In this document: in pieces, positions 1 through 6,640 of the stretch
How positions within the stretch are numbered: the stretch's first letter is position 1
Layout of the letters: each line of letters opens with the position of its first letter
NCBI GenBank assembly: GCA_035705985.1
Contig: DASSVP010000068.1
Location: forward strand, 1 to 17,088
From: JACVRW01 sp035705985
Lineage (GTDB): Bacteria; Actinomycetota; Thermoleophilia; Solirubrobacterales; Thermoleophilaceae
Direction: 5' to 3'
DNA: 17,088 nucleotides
Program-made: the position numbers and the translations under genes
The notes under the pieces: model-generated
Database searches by the model: none
What the model was told of the DNA's origin: nothing
The model's input: the letters and a program-made list of their open reading frames with translations, nothing else

Positions 1-224
1 CCGCCGGCGGCAGGGACGTCATGCTCTGGGGCGGCGGCCAGGTCATCCAGCAGTACCTGGCAGCGGGACTGCTGGACGAGCTCGAGCTCCACGTCGTCCC
101 GGTGGTGCTCGGCGACGGATCGCGCCTCTTCGACAACCTCCGGGACGCGGACGTGCGGCTCGAACAGGTCCGTGCCCTCGAGGCGCCCGGCGTCACCCAC
201 CTCAAGTACAGGCGCGTGAAATAA
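1..224 (+). CDS. Dihydrofolate reductase / RibD C-terminal family protein, 3' fragment
   Basis: Only the last 73 residues are present; the reading frame is open to the window edge, with the first full codon at position 3, and ends at TAA 222-224. The fragment carries the pattern typical of the end of the RibD_C/DHFR-like fold: a GGRDVMLWGGGQ stretch (the NADPH-binding glycine-rich turn), then an LDELELHVVPVVLGDG segment and the final beta strand HLKYRR. Family members are small NADPH-dependent reductases of about 180-200 residues, often of unknown substrate in actinobacteria. The start and active site lie outside the window, so the exact substrate (dihydrofolate, a riboflavin precursor or other) cannot be given. 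Family assignment is good; specific function is not determined. Confidence 0.8.
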   Translation, partial: AGGRDVMLWGGGQVIQQYLAAGLLDELELHVVPVVLGDGSRLFDNLRDADVRLEQVRALEAPGVTHLKYRRVK

Positions 225-243
225 AATCCGCCGCAGCTCCGTC

Positions 244-281
244 GCTACGGATGCAGGTGCGGCTGACCGATCCTCCGTAGC
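244..281. repeat. Perfect 8-bp inverted repeat between two genes
   Basis: GCTACGGA (244-251) and TCCGTAGC (274-281) are exact reverse complements separated by 22 bases. It sits 20 bases after the stop of the DHFR-like gene and 10 bases before the GTG start of the methyltransferase. It could be an operator for a dimeric repressor or a hairpin in the message. No T-run follows, so a classical intrinsic terminator is not supported. Confidence 0.45.
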
Positions 282-291
282 ATCGCGCTCG

Positions 292-1077
292 GTGCCCTCG
301 CCGATCGGACTCGACTTCTACGATGCCGAGTTGCGCGCTCACCACGAGCACCTTCGGGCCGCCTACGGGATCGGTCGCGGCGATGAGGCTCTGGACATCG
401 GATGCGGAACCGGATTGACGACGCGTGAGGCAGGGCGTGCGGCCGCGCCCGGACGCGTCGTGGGGATCGATGTCTCGGTGCGAATGCTCGAGCGCGCCCG
501 TGAGCTCACTACGGCCGAACGGCTCGAGAACGTGAGCTATGAACTCGGCGATGCCCAGGTGTTTCGCTTCGACCGTGACCGCTTCGACGTCGCGCTCAGT
601 CGCTTCGGCACGATGTTCTTCTCCGATCCGGCTGCCGCCTTCGCCAACATCGCCTCTGCCCTGCGTCCCCGGGGACGGCTGGTCTTGCTCGTCTGGCAGC
701 AACGCGAGCTCAACGAATGGGCATTGGCAATCGACACCGCCCTCGGCGCCGCCGCGGAGCGACCGCCGCCGCCAAGCGCAGACCCGTTCTCGCTAGGCGA
801 CGCCGAGTCCACCACGGAGATGCTCGAGCTCGCCGGTTTCCAGGCGGTGAGGTTCGAGGAGGTCCACGAGCCGGTCCTCTACGGACACGACATCGACGCG
901 GCGCTTGAGTTCGTATGCGGGTTCCAAGCCACGAGCTCCGCGCTCGCGGATATGAGCCGCGACGACGCCGCCCGCGCCGTGGATCGCCTACGCGAGACCC
1001 TCGAGGGCCACCGGGGAGACGCCGTGGGTGTGGCCTTCGATTCGCGCTCCTGGTTGATCACCGGCCGGCGGCGCTGA
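292..1077 (+). CDS. Class I SAM-dependent methyltransferase
   Basis: A 261-residue protein with the Rossmann-type methyltransferase fold. Motif I is DIGCGTG (residues 35-41), followed by the acidic residue that binds the SAM ribose (GIDVS, D60), a GDA acidic motif (87-89) and the post-motif strand LRPRGRLVLLVW (124-135). The segment FSLGD near residue 166 followed by LELAGF is common in UbiE/COQ5-like small-molecule methyltransferases. The methyl acceptor cannot be inferred. The GTG start at 292 gives a normal N-terminus but has no clear Shine-Dalgarno sequence. The gene stands alone on the plus strand, and its last 20 bases overlap the 3' end of the convergent flavin oxidoreductase gene. Confidence 0.85.
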   Translation: MPSPIGLDFYDAELRAHHEHLRAAYGIGRGDEALDIGCGTGLTTREAGRAAAPGRVVGIDVSVRMLERARELTTAERLENVSYELGDAQVFRFDRDRFDVALSRFGTMFFSDPAAAFANIASALRPRGRLVLLVWQQRELNEWALAIDTALGAAAERPPPPSADPFSLGDAESTTEMLELAGFQAVRFEEVHEPVLYGHDIDAALEFVCGFQATSSALADMSRDDAARAVDRLRETLEGHRGDAVGVAFDSRSWLITGRRR

Positions 1078-1834
1078 TCCCGACGGCGATCCATTCGCGC
1101 ACCTCTTTCTCGCTGGCGCCGACGCCGAACTCGGTGAGGATCCAGGTCGCGCCGGCGGCCTCCCACGGAGCCGGATCCGCGCCGACCGGCAGATCGACGA
1201 TGAGATCGAAGGCGTGATCATTGCCGACTTCGGCTCGCAGAGCGGAAACCGCGGCGGCGAGTTCGGCGAGCGCCTCCGGATCGGGCAGTTCGATCGGAAA
1301 CAGGCCGTCCCAGTGCGCGGCCCGGCGCAGCGGCCGCCGGTTGGGCCACCTGGCCGCGACCCACACCGGGATGCGCGGGGACTGCACCGGGGCCGGCTCG
1401 AACTCCCCTCCCCAGTACGAGGCGAGTCGCGCCAGACCCTCGTCGAGCAGACGGGCGCGCTCGCGCGGGTCGGCCACCTCACCGAACGGCTCGAACTCGC
1501 CGTTTCGGTCCGAGCCGAGGCCGACGCCGAGCACCAGACGCCCGCGGCTTAAGTGGTCGAGCGTCACCGTCTCGCGGGCGAGCTTCTGAACGCGGCGGCG
1601 TGCGAGCGGCGTGACCAAAGGACCAAGACGGATCCGGTCGGTGGCCGCGGCCACCGCGGCCAGGGCGACCCAGGGGTCGGCGACGGCACGCACCGGCGCT
1701 CGGTAGCGCACGTGATCCCAGAGGAAAAGGCCGTCCCAGCCGTTGGCCTCGGCGCTCGCGGCAAGCGCGGCGAGCGTATTCGGATCGGCAAGCTCATCGA
1801 ACGGGGCGATGAAGATTCCGCGTTTGGCGGTCAT
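1058..1834 (-). CDS. LLM class flavin-dependent oxidoreductase (luciferase-like)
   Basis: A 258-residue TIM-barrel protein of the bacterial luciferase/F420-dependent reductase superfamily. Seen in the sequence: WDH at residues 39-41, then TDRIRLGPLVTPLARRR (65-81) and the signature LSRGRLVLGVGLG (95-107). The protein is shorter than full-length luciferase alpha chains, as in small actinobacterial members that use FMN or F420. The ATG at 1834 is preferred over an upstream in-frame start (1891) because the family N-terminus begins near KRGIFIAPF; a GGAGG lies 14 bases upstream, a long spacing. It is the last gene of a minus-strand group after the epoxide hydrolase and the DUF6875-like gene, separated from the latter by 112 bases, so it may have its own promoter. 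Substrate unknown. Confidence 0.85.
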   Translation of the reverse strand: MTAKRGIFIAPFDELADPNTLAALAASAEANGWDGLFLWDHVRYRAPVRAVADPWVALAAVAAATDRIRLGPLVTPLARRRVQKLARETVTLDHLSRGRLVLGVGLGSDRNGEFEPFGEVADPRERARLLDEGLARLASYWGGEFEPAPVQSPRIPVWVAARWPNRRPLRRAAHWDGLFPIELPDPEALAELAAAVSALRAEVGNDHAFDLIVDLPVGADPAPWEAAGATWILTEFGVGASEKEVREWIAVGISAAGR

Positions 1835-1851
1835 CCCGTTGGACGCTACCT

Positions 1852-1869
1852 CCCACGCCGCCGCGTGGG
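1852..1869 (-). repeat. Hairpin next to the ribosome binding site of the flavin oxidoreductase gene
   Basis: CCCACGC (1852-1858) and GCGTGGG (1863-1869) form a perfect 7-bp stem with a 4-base loop. On the minus strand its 3' arm overlaps the first bases of the GGGAGG element at 1854-1849 that precedes the ATG at 1834. It might modulate translation or simply reflect GC-rich composition; there is no T-run. Confidence 0.3.
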
Positions 1870-1946
1870 GCAGCCACTTGGCGCCGACCACGGGCCGGTC
1901 GTCTCATGCGTCCGCGCGGGCCGCACGTCGGGCCTCGCCCTTCGGA

Positions 1947-2612
1947 TCAGCTGTGCGCAACGCGCCACGGCAAGCGGCGCAGTTCGTCGGCGAGAGCGCG
2001 GACTGCTGATTCTCCGAAGCGACGCGCCCAGTGGTCGATCATTTCCCGATCGTCCAGGAAGAACTTCCAGTCGCTGACGACCCCGCGCCTCACGAACAGA
2101 AACGGCACGGGTGACTGGAACGGCCGAAAGCTGGCGTTGTAGATGGCGGTCCCCTCGTTGCCTTCGTAGAACGGCCCGAACACGATCCCGTCCTCGACAT
2201 ACGACGGAACCGCAACCTGCTCCAGGACGTCGCCAAAGACCGCTTGCGCACGATCAGCCCGCAAATCCGTGAAAACGACGACGATCACCTTGTAGTCCGC
2301 GCCGTCGCCGTCGGTGGGCTCGGTGTCCAGGAGCAGGCTCTTGTAGCCGTTCACAACGTCGACGACATCTGACCCGCCCCGTCCGGCGATCTGCTCAGGA
2401 GCGAGCCAAAATGTCTTGCGTTCCAAGGCCTCAGGCACGAACGGACAGACGGGCCCAGCGCGGCCGAGATCCTCGTGAGGCCTGACCACGAAGGCCTTGA
2501 CCCAGTCTGCGACGGCGCGAAGCGCGTGCAGTTCGCTTTCCGCGAGCTGACTCGTCCTTCCTTCGTCTTCGAGATCCTCGAGGAGGAAGAGATTGGTCGT
2601 CCGTGTCGGCAT
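1947..2612 (-). CDS. DUF6875-like protein of unknown function
   Basis: A 221-residue soluble protein without signal peptide or membrane segment. I recognise the pattern as resembling the DUF6875 family: a PHEDLGRAGPVCPFVP motif (residues 45-60), which holds the only cysteine (C56), and a second conserved-looking block from FGPFYEGNEG (145-154) to FRPFQSPVPFLFVR (162-175). The fold and activity are unknown to me, and the family name is from memory. The ATG at 2612 has a GAGG five bases upstream. It lies 12 bases after the epoxide hydrolase stop, so the two are almost certainly co-transcribed. Its role may be linked to that enzyme or to a small-molecule pathway, but nothing in the sequence fixes it. 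Confidence 0.7.
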   Translation of the reverse strand: MPTRTTNLFLLEDLEDEGRTSQLAESELHALRAVADWVKAFVVRPHEDLGRAGPVCPFVPEALERKTFWLAPEQIAGRGGSDVVDVVNGYKSLLLDTEPTDGDGADYKVIVVVFTDLRADRAQAVFGDVLEQVAVPSYVEDGIVFGPFYEGNEGTAIYNASFRPFQSPVPFLFVRRGVVSDWKFFLDDREMIDHWARRFGESAVRALADELRRLPWRVAHS

Positions 2613-2624
2613 CGAACCTCGGCG

Positions 2625-3836
2625 TCACCTGCGCTGTGAGCTGAATGCGGCTCGCACTTCCGCCGCGAAGAGCTTCGGCTCCTCCCAGGCGGCGAAGTGG
2701 CCGCCCCTGTCGGCCTCGTTGAAGTAGGCGAGGTTGGGGTAGATCGTCTCGGCCCAGCTGCGCGGGGCGGCGAAGATCTCGCCGGGGAACGTCGTGAAGG
2801 CGACCGGGACCGCGGGCTCCGGAGGGCCCTGTCCGGCCGCAGCGGCTGCGGCCTGGGCCCGTCCGGTCTCCCAGTACCAGCGGGCGGCGGAGGCGCCGGT
2901 GCCGGTCAGCCAGTACAGCGTGATGTTGTCGAGAATGTTGTCCCGGGTCAGATTGCCCACGGGCTCGCCGTCGACGAACGCGCGCGAGATCTTGTAGTAG
3001 CTGTCCGTGTCGTGGTCGAGCAACCAGGCCGCCAGCCCGACGGGTGAATCCAGCAGCGAGTAGCCGATCGTCTGCGGCCGGGTGGACTGCTCCAGGAAGT
3101 AGCCGAAACCGTCCGTCGTGAACGTCTTAACCGCTTCGTGTGCCCCGCGTTCCTGCTCGGACTCCGCCGGCAGTTGGTCCTCGTGACCCACCGCCGCGAT
3201 GAGGAGGTTGATGTGGATGCCGAGCAGCCCCTCGGGCGCTTGGCGGCCCATCGCGTCCGTGACGGCGGCCCCAACGTCGCCCCCCTGGGCGACGTAGCGG
3301 GTGTAGCCGAGGCGGTGCATCAGCTGCGCGCACGCCTGTGCGATCCGCCCGGACTCCCAGCCGAGCTCGGTCGGCTCGCCCGAGAAGCCGTAGCCGGGCA
3401 GGGATGGCATCACCAAATGGAATGCGTCCTCGGGTGTGCCACCGTGAGCGGTCGGGTCGGTCAGCGGGCCGACGGTCTCGAGCAGCTCGATGACCGAGCC
3501 GGGCCAGCCATGCGTCATGATCAGCGGCAAGGCGTCGTCATGCCGTGACCGGACGTGGATGAAGTGGATGTCGACCCCGTCGATCTCGGTCGTGAACTGC
3601 GGAACCGCGTTCAGTCGCGCCTCGCACCTGCGCAGGTCGTACTCGCTCGTCCAGAAGCGAGCCAGCGCCCGCAGCGTGGCGAGTTGCACCCCCTGCGAGC
3701 GGTCGTCGACAATTTCCCTCGACGGCCAGCGCGTCGCCTCGATGCGACGGCGCAGCTCGGCGAGCGGCTCGTCCGGGATCTCGATCGTGAACGGCCGGAT
3801 CGCCGTCGCATCCGCCGACTCGGTGGTGACAGACAT
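2625..3836 (-). CDS. Epoxide hydrolase with N-terminal EHN domain (microsomal/EphB-like)
   Basis: A 403-residue alpha/beta hydrolase that opens epoxides to vicinal diols. The EHN domain (about residues 13-120: IRPFTIEIPDEPLAELRRRI) precedes the hydrolase core. Seen in order: oxyanion motif HGWPG (109-113), PSLPGYGFS, nucleophile GGDVG (D187), a candidate proton-donor tyrosine in ITLYWLTG (Y308), the acid in FPGEIF (E353), and the base in DRGGHFAAWEEP (H380). This matches the Asp-Glu-His triad of microsomal epoxide hydrolases, so the enzyme should be active. The ATG at 3836 is chosen over longer in-frame starts because a perfect AGGAGG (3848-3843) sits six bases upstream. It heads the minus-strand group continuing with the DUF6875-like gene. 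The natural epoxide is unknown. Confidence 0.92.
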   Translation of the reverse strand: MSVTTESADATAIRPFTIEIPDEPLAELRRRIEATRWPSREIVDDRSQGVQLATLRALARFWTSEYDLRRCEARLNAVPQFTTEIDGVDIHFIHVRSRHDDALPLIMTHGWPGSVIELLETVGPLTDPTAHGGTPEDAFHLVMPSLPGYGFSGEPTELGWESGRIAQACAQLMHRLGYTRYVAQGGDVGAAVTDAMGRQAPEGLLGIHINLLIAAVGHEDQLPAESEQERGAHEAVKTFTTDGFGYFLEQSTRPQTIGYSLLDSPVGLAAWLLDHDTDSYYKISRAFVDGEPVGNLTRDNILDNITLYWLTGTGASAARWYWETGRAQAAAAAAGQGPPEPAVPVAFTTFPGEIFAAPRSWAETIYPNLAYFNEADRGGHFAAWEEPKLFAAEVRAAFSSQRR

Positions 3837-3842
3837 GGGGAT

Positions 3843-3848
3843 CCTCCT
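3843..3848 (-). promoter_or_regulatory. Strong Shine-Dalgarno sequence of the epoxide hydrolase gene
   Basis: AGGAGG on the minus strand, six bases before ATG 3836. It decides the start against the longer upstream reading frame and is the strongest ribosome binding site in the window. Confidence 0.85.
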
Positions 3849-3891
3849 GGACGTCGCGAGTCGGCTTCGCCAACCGCGGTGGCCTTCGTCG

Positions 3892-3920
3892 AGCATCCCG
3901 CGCGGAAAGCCGCGCGACAA
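3892..3920 (-). promoter_or_regulatory. Weak candidate promoter with palindromic spacer, upstream of epoxide hydrolase
   Basis: On the minus strand TTGTCG (3920-3915) and GATGCT (3897-3892) are spaced 17 bases, a possible -35/-10 pair about 55 bases before the start codon. The spacer is almost filled by a perfect 7-bp inverted repeat, CGCGCGG (3899-3905) and CCGCGCG (3910-3916), with a 4-base loop, which would suit a repressor site. The rest of the 185-base gap between this gene and the amidohydrolase stop (3837-4021) shows no gene; a small stem TCGCG/CGCGA at 3995-4007 lies just after that stop. Confidence 0.25.
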
Positions 3921-4021
3921 GCGGCGTATGTCGTAAGGGAGGGCGAGACATTCGTCGCCGCGCGCACGTAGGTCATTTGGCTCGCTGGCGGCGGTCGCGA
4001 GACGCGAGAGCGGCGGTGGCC

Positions 4022-4978
4022 CTACAGCCCGAACAGGCGCGCCGGCGTGCTCTCCATGATCCGGTGCACCGCCTCGCCGTCCACCGCCTCCTCCACCGCC
4101 TTCACCGGGTCGGGGGTCGCCATGTCGAAGGGGAGGTCGGTGCCCATCGCGACGTTGTCGGCGCCGACGCGCTCGACGAGGTAGGCCAGCGCCATCCGGT
4201 CGTGGGTGATCGTGTCCACGACGATGCGGCCGGAGTAGGCGCCCGGGCTGGAGGGCGAGTCGGCCAGCTCCGGGCGGACCGTGGCCGCGTGACGGAGGCG
4301 GCCCGCCTGCCAGGGCATGTAGCCGCCCGCGTGCACCAGCAGCAGCCGGAGGCCGGGGTGGCGGTCGAGGACCCCGGTCACGATCAGGCGCTCGGCGGCG
4401 ATCGTCGTCTCGAGCTGGTTTCCGATCACGTTCTGGAGGTGGTAGCCCTCGAGGCCCGGGTGCGGGTTGTTGTAGGCCGGGTGGAGCATCAGCGTCATGC
4501 CGTGCTCCTCGGCGGCGGCCCAGAAGGGGCCAAGGCCCGCCTCGGTCAGCGGCGTGCCGGCGACGGATGTGCCGATCTGCGCGCCGACCGCGCCGGCGCC
4601 CGCCGCGTCGGCCAGCACCGAGGCCGCCTCGTCCGGGGCCTGGAGCGGCACCTGCGCCAGCCAGCGCAGCCGCTCCGGGTCGTGTGCGGCGAGCACCGCC
4701 AGGCCCTCGTTCACGGCGCGCGCGAGCGCCACGCCGCGGCCCTCGTCGGTCTCATAAGCGAACAGAGCGGGGGAGACCGACACGACCGCCGCCTCGAGGC
4801 CGAGCTCCTCCAGCTGCCCGAGCTTTGCCGCGGCGTCCGTGAACAGGGGCGTCATCTCCGCGCGCACTCGATCGGCCTCCAGGACGTCACCCTCGACGGT
4901 GATCGGGAAGCCGTCCGCCTCGCGCAGGAATTGGATCGCCTCGTGCGGCACGGCGTGGTTGTGGACGTCCCAGCGCAC
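4022..4978 (-). CDS. ACMSD-like amidohydrolase-family metalloenzyme
   Basis: A 318-residue TIM-barrel enzyme of amidohydrolase subtype 2, the group of 2-amino-3-carboxymuconate-6-semialdehyde decarboxylase (ACMSD) and related non-oxidative decarboxylases and hydrolases. The metal and catalytic residues expected for that group are present: HxH near the N-terminus (DVHNH, H6 and H8), LHPAYN (H166), LVHAGGY (H216) and GTDLPFD (D281). No signal peptide is seen, so it should be cytoplasmic. The GTG start at 4978 has GGAGAG nine bases upstream and lies two bases after the CocE-type hydrolase stop, so translation is probably coupled. It is the last gene of the five-gene minus operon. Whether it decarboxylates or hydrolyses the pathway intermediate cannot be told. 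Confidence 0.88.
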   Translation of the reverse strand: MRWDVHNHAVPHEAIQFLREADGFPITVEGDVLEADRVRAEMTPLFTDAAAKLGQLEELGLEAAVVSVSPALFAYETDEGRGVALARAVNEGLAVLAAHDPERLRWLAQVPLQAPDEAASVLADAAGAGAVGAQIGTSVAGTPLTEAGLGPFWAAAEEHGMTLMLHPAYNNPHPGLEGYHLQNVIGNQLETTIAAERLIVTGVLDRHPGLRLLLVHAGGYMPWQAGRLRHAATVRPELADSPSSPGAYSGRIVVDTITHDRMALAYLVERVGADNVAMGTDLPFDMATPDPVKAVEEAVDGEAVHRIMESTPARLFGL

Positions 4979-4980
4979 GG

Positions 4981-6639
4981 TCAGCTTCTCTCCGGCACCA
5001 CCGGCAGCAGCACGAACGACCCGTCATGGATCGTCACCTCGCCGCCGAAGATCTCGCGCGGGCGGTCGTCCGGGTCGTCGTGCAGGAACGGTCCCGATCC
5101 GCGCAGCTCGTTCTTGAACGTAGTCAGGCGGTCGCCGCCCGCCTTCGGGTACTCGTAGTCCCTGCCGCGCACCGTGAAGCCGAGGCGGTAGCCCGCCGGC
5201 AGCACGATCGAGGTCGGCCAGATCTCCACGTCGAGCTCGTAGACCTGGCCCGGGGTGAGCGGCTGCTCCTCGTCGTGGGTGTGGTACGGGCGGTACGGCT
5301 CGCTGAGCTCGGGATCGAGCTTCCGGTGGGAGGCTCGCAGCCACCCCTGTGCGATCGGTGTGTGCGGGTCGATCGCGCCCTGGAAGACGAGCTCCTCGCC
5401 ATCCGGGTCGAACGCACGCAGCACGACGAACAGGTCCGCGTCCTCGGTGCTGGACGAGACGAACAGCTTCGCCGCGGACGGCCCCGTGATCTCCGTCTCC
5501 CGCTCGAGCGGGTCACCCGTGAAGGTGACCCCGTCGCCGAGCGCGTCGTACGAGCCGGTGCCGAGCTCCCAGCGCGTCCACTCGGTCCGCGCCGGCGGCC
5601 ACTCGCTCTCGGCTCGCTCGGTGAAGGTCCCGTCCGCGTGCCTCACCTGGAGCAGGACCGGCGGCTGCCGGTCCCAGCCCGTGTCCTCGCCCTTGAGGAA
5701 GTGGCCGAAGAAGCGCTTCTGTAGGCGCACCCCGTAGTCCGTGTAGAAGTGCGTCCAGTGCTCGAGGCCGTGCAGCTCGAGCCACTTCTGGGAGGAGGCA
5801 GCGCGCACGTAGCCCTCCACGTTCCCGCGCAGATGGAGCCCGTGGCCGCCCCAGTTCCCGGCGGACAGGAGCGGCACGTCGAGCCGCTCCCAGTGGCCGG
5901 AGCGGGCGCGGTGGTATTCGTCGTCGAGCGGGTGGGCGGCCACCTCCGCCGCGAAGTCGGCCCGGTTCGCGGCGAGCTCCTCGTCCGAGAGCGTGTCGGG
6001 CCCGCAGGCGAGCTCGCCGGTGTTCGGGTCGACCGGCCCGCGCTCGCCCATGCCGTGCTGGACGGTGGTGACCTGCATCTCGTACCAGTTGCCGAAGAAG
6101 GTGCAGACGATGCCGCCGTGGTGGGTGGCGTCGCGGTACCAGTCGGACGCGCCCTCCCAGGCGCACATCGCGGCGAGGCCGCGCGGCGAGCGCGAGGCCA
6201 CGTGCCACTGGTTCATCGCGTAGTACGAGATGCCGTTCAGGCCCACCTGGCCGCTGGACCAGGGCTGCGCGGCCGCCCACTCGATGCATGCCGCCAGGTC
6301 GTCGGTCTCGCGCGGCGAGAACGGGTCGAGCCGGCCCCCGGAGCGCCCGGCGCCGCGCGAGTCGACGCGGACGCAGGCGTAGCCGTCGGGCACCCACTTC
6401 TCGGGGTCGACCACCTCCCAGTTCTGGAAGCGGTTCGACGAACCGGCCTCGACGTCCGGGTGCTGCGAGACCATCCGCTCCCACTGGTTCGGGTAGCCCT
6501 CCTGGAAGGCGAGCCCCTTCGCGTACGGGCCGTAGGACAGGATCACGGGGTGCCCGTCGTCGTCGTCCGGCCGGAATACGTCGGCGCGCAGGACCACGCC
6601 GTCGTCCATCTCGATCGGGACGTCCCAGTCGACCCGCAC
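4981..6639 (-). CDS. CocE/NonD family hydrolase (S15 X-Pro dipeptidyl-peptidase-like)
   Basis: A 552-residue serine hydrolase of the cocaine esterase/PepX type: alpha/beta hydrolase core (about 1-310) followed by the jelly-roll PepX_C domain (about 335-548). The nucleophile elbow is GISYYAMNQ (S138), preceded by VDSRGAGRSGG (92-102), which is typical of the family. The likely catalytic histidine is H297 in HGLEHWTHFY. The usual GGWYD motif that supplies the acid is replaced by AGNWGGHGLH (260-269), so the acid must come from elsewhere or the mechanism differs; I believe a subfamily carries this variant. Such enzymes cleave esters, amides or X-Pro peptides. The GTG at 6639 follows the M24 stop by one base and has a GAGG ten bases upstream. 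Confidence 0.88.
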   Translation of the reverse strand: MRVDWDVPIEMDDGVVLRADVFRPDDDDGHPVILSYGPYAKGLAFQEGYPNQWERMVSQHPDVEAGSSNRFQNWEVVDPEKWVPDGYACVRVDSRGAGRSGGRLDPFSPRETDDLAACIEWAAAQPWSSGQVGLNGISYYAMNQWHVASRSPRGLAAMCAWEGASDWYRDATHHGGIVCTFFGNWYEMQVTTVQHGMGERGPVDPNTGELACGPDTLSDEELAANRADFAAEVAAHPLDDEYHRARSGHWERLDVPLLSAGNWGGHGLHLRGNVEGYVRAASSQKWLELHGLEHWTHFYTDYGVRLQKRFFGHFLKGEDTGWDRQPPVLLQVRHADGTFTERAESEWPPARTEWTRWELGTGSYDALGDGVTFTGDPLERETEITGPSAAKLFVSSSTEDADLFVVLRAFDPDGEELVFQGAIDPHTPIAQGWLRASHRKLDPELSEPYRPYHTHDEEQPLTPGQVYELDVEIWPTSIVLPAGYRLGFTVRGRDYEYPKAGGDRLTTFKNELRGSGPFLHDDPDDRPREIFGGEVTIHDGSFVLLPVVPERS

Positions 6640-6640
6640 G

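Noticed and set aside
202..702. Minus-strand frame of 166 codons opposite the methyltransferase
   Set aside because: No motif, and the plus-strand gene has a complete SAM-binding signature.
3995..4007. Intrinsic terminator after the amidohydrolase
   Set aside because: The stem is only 5 bp and no T-run follows on the minus strand.
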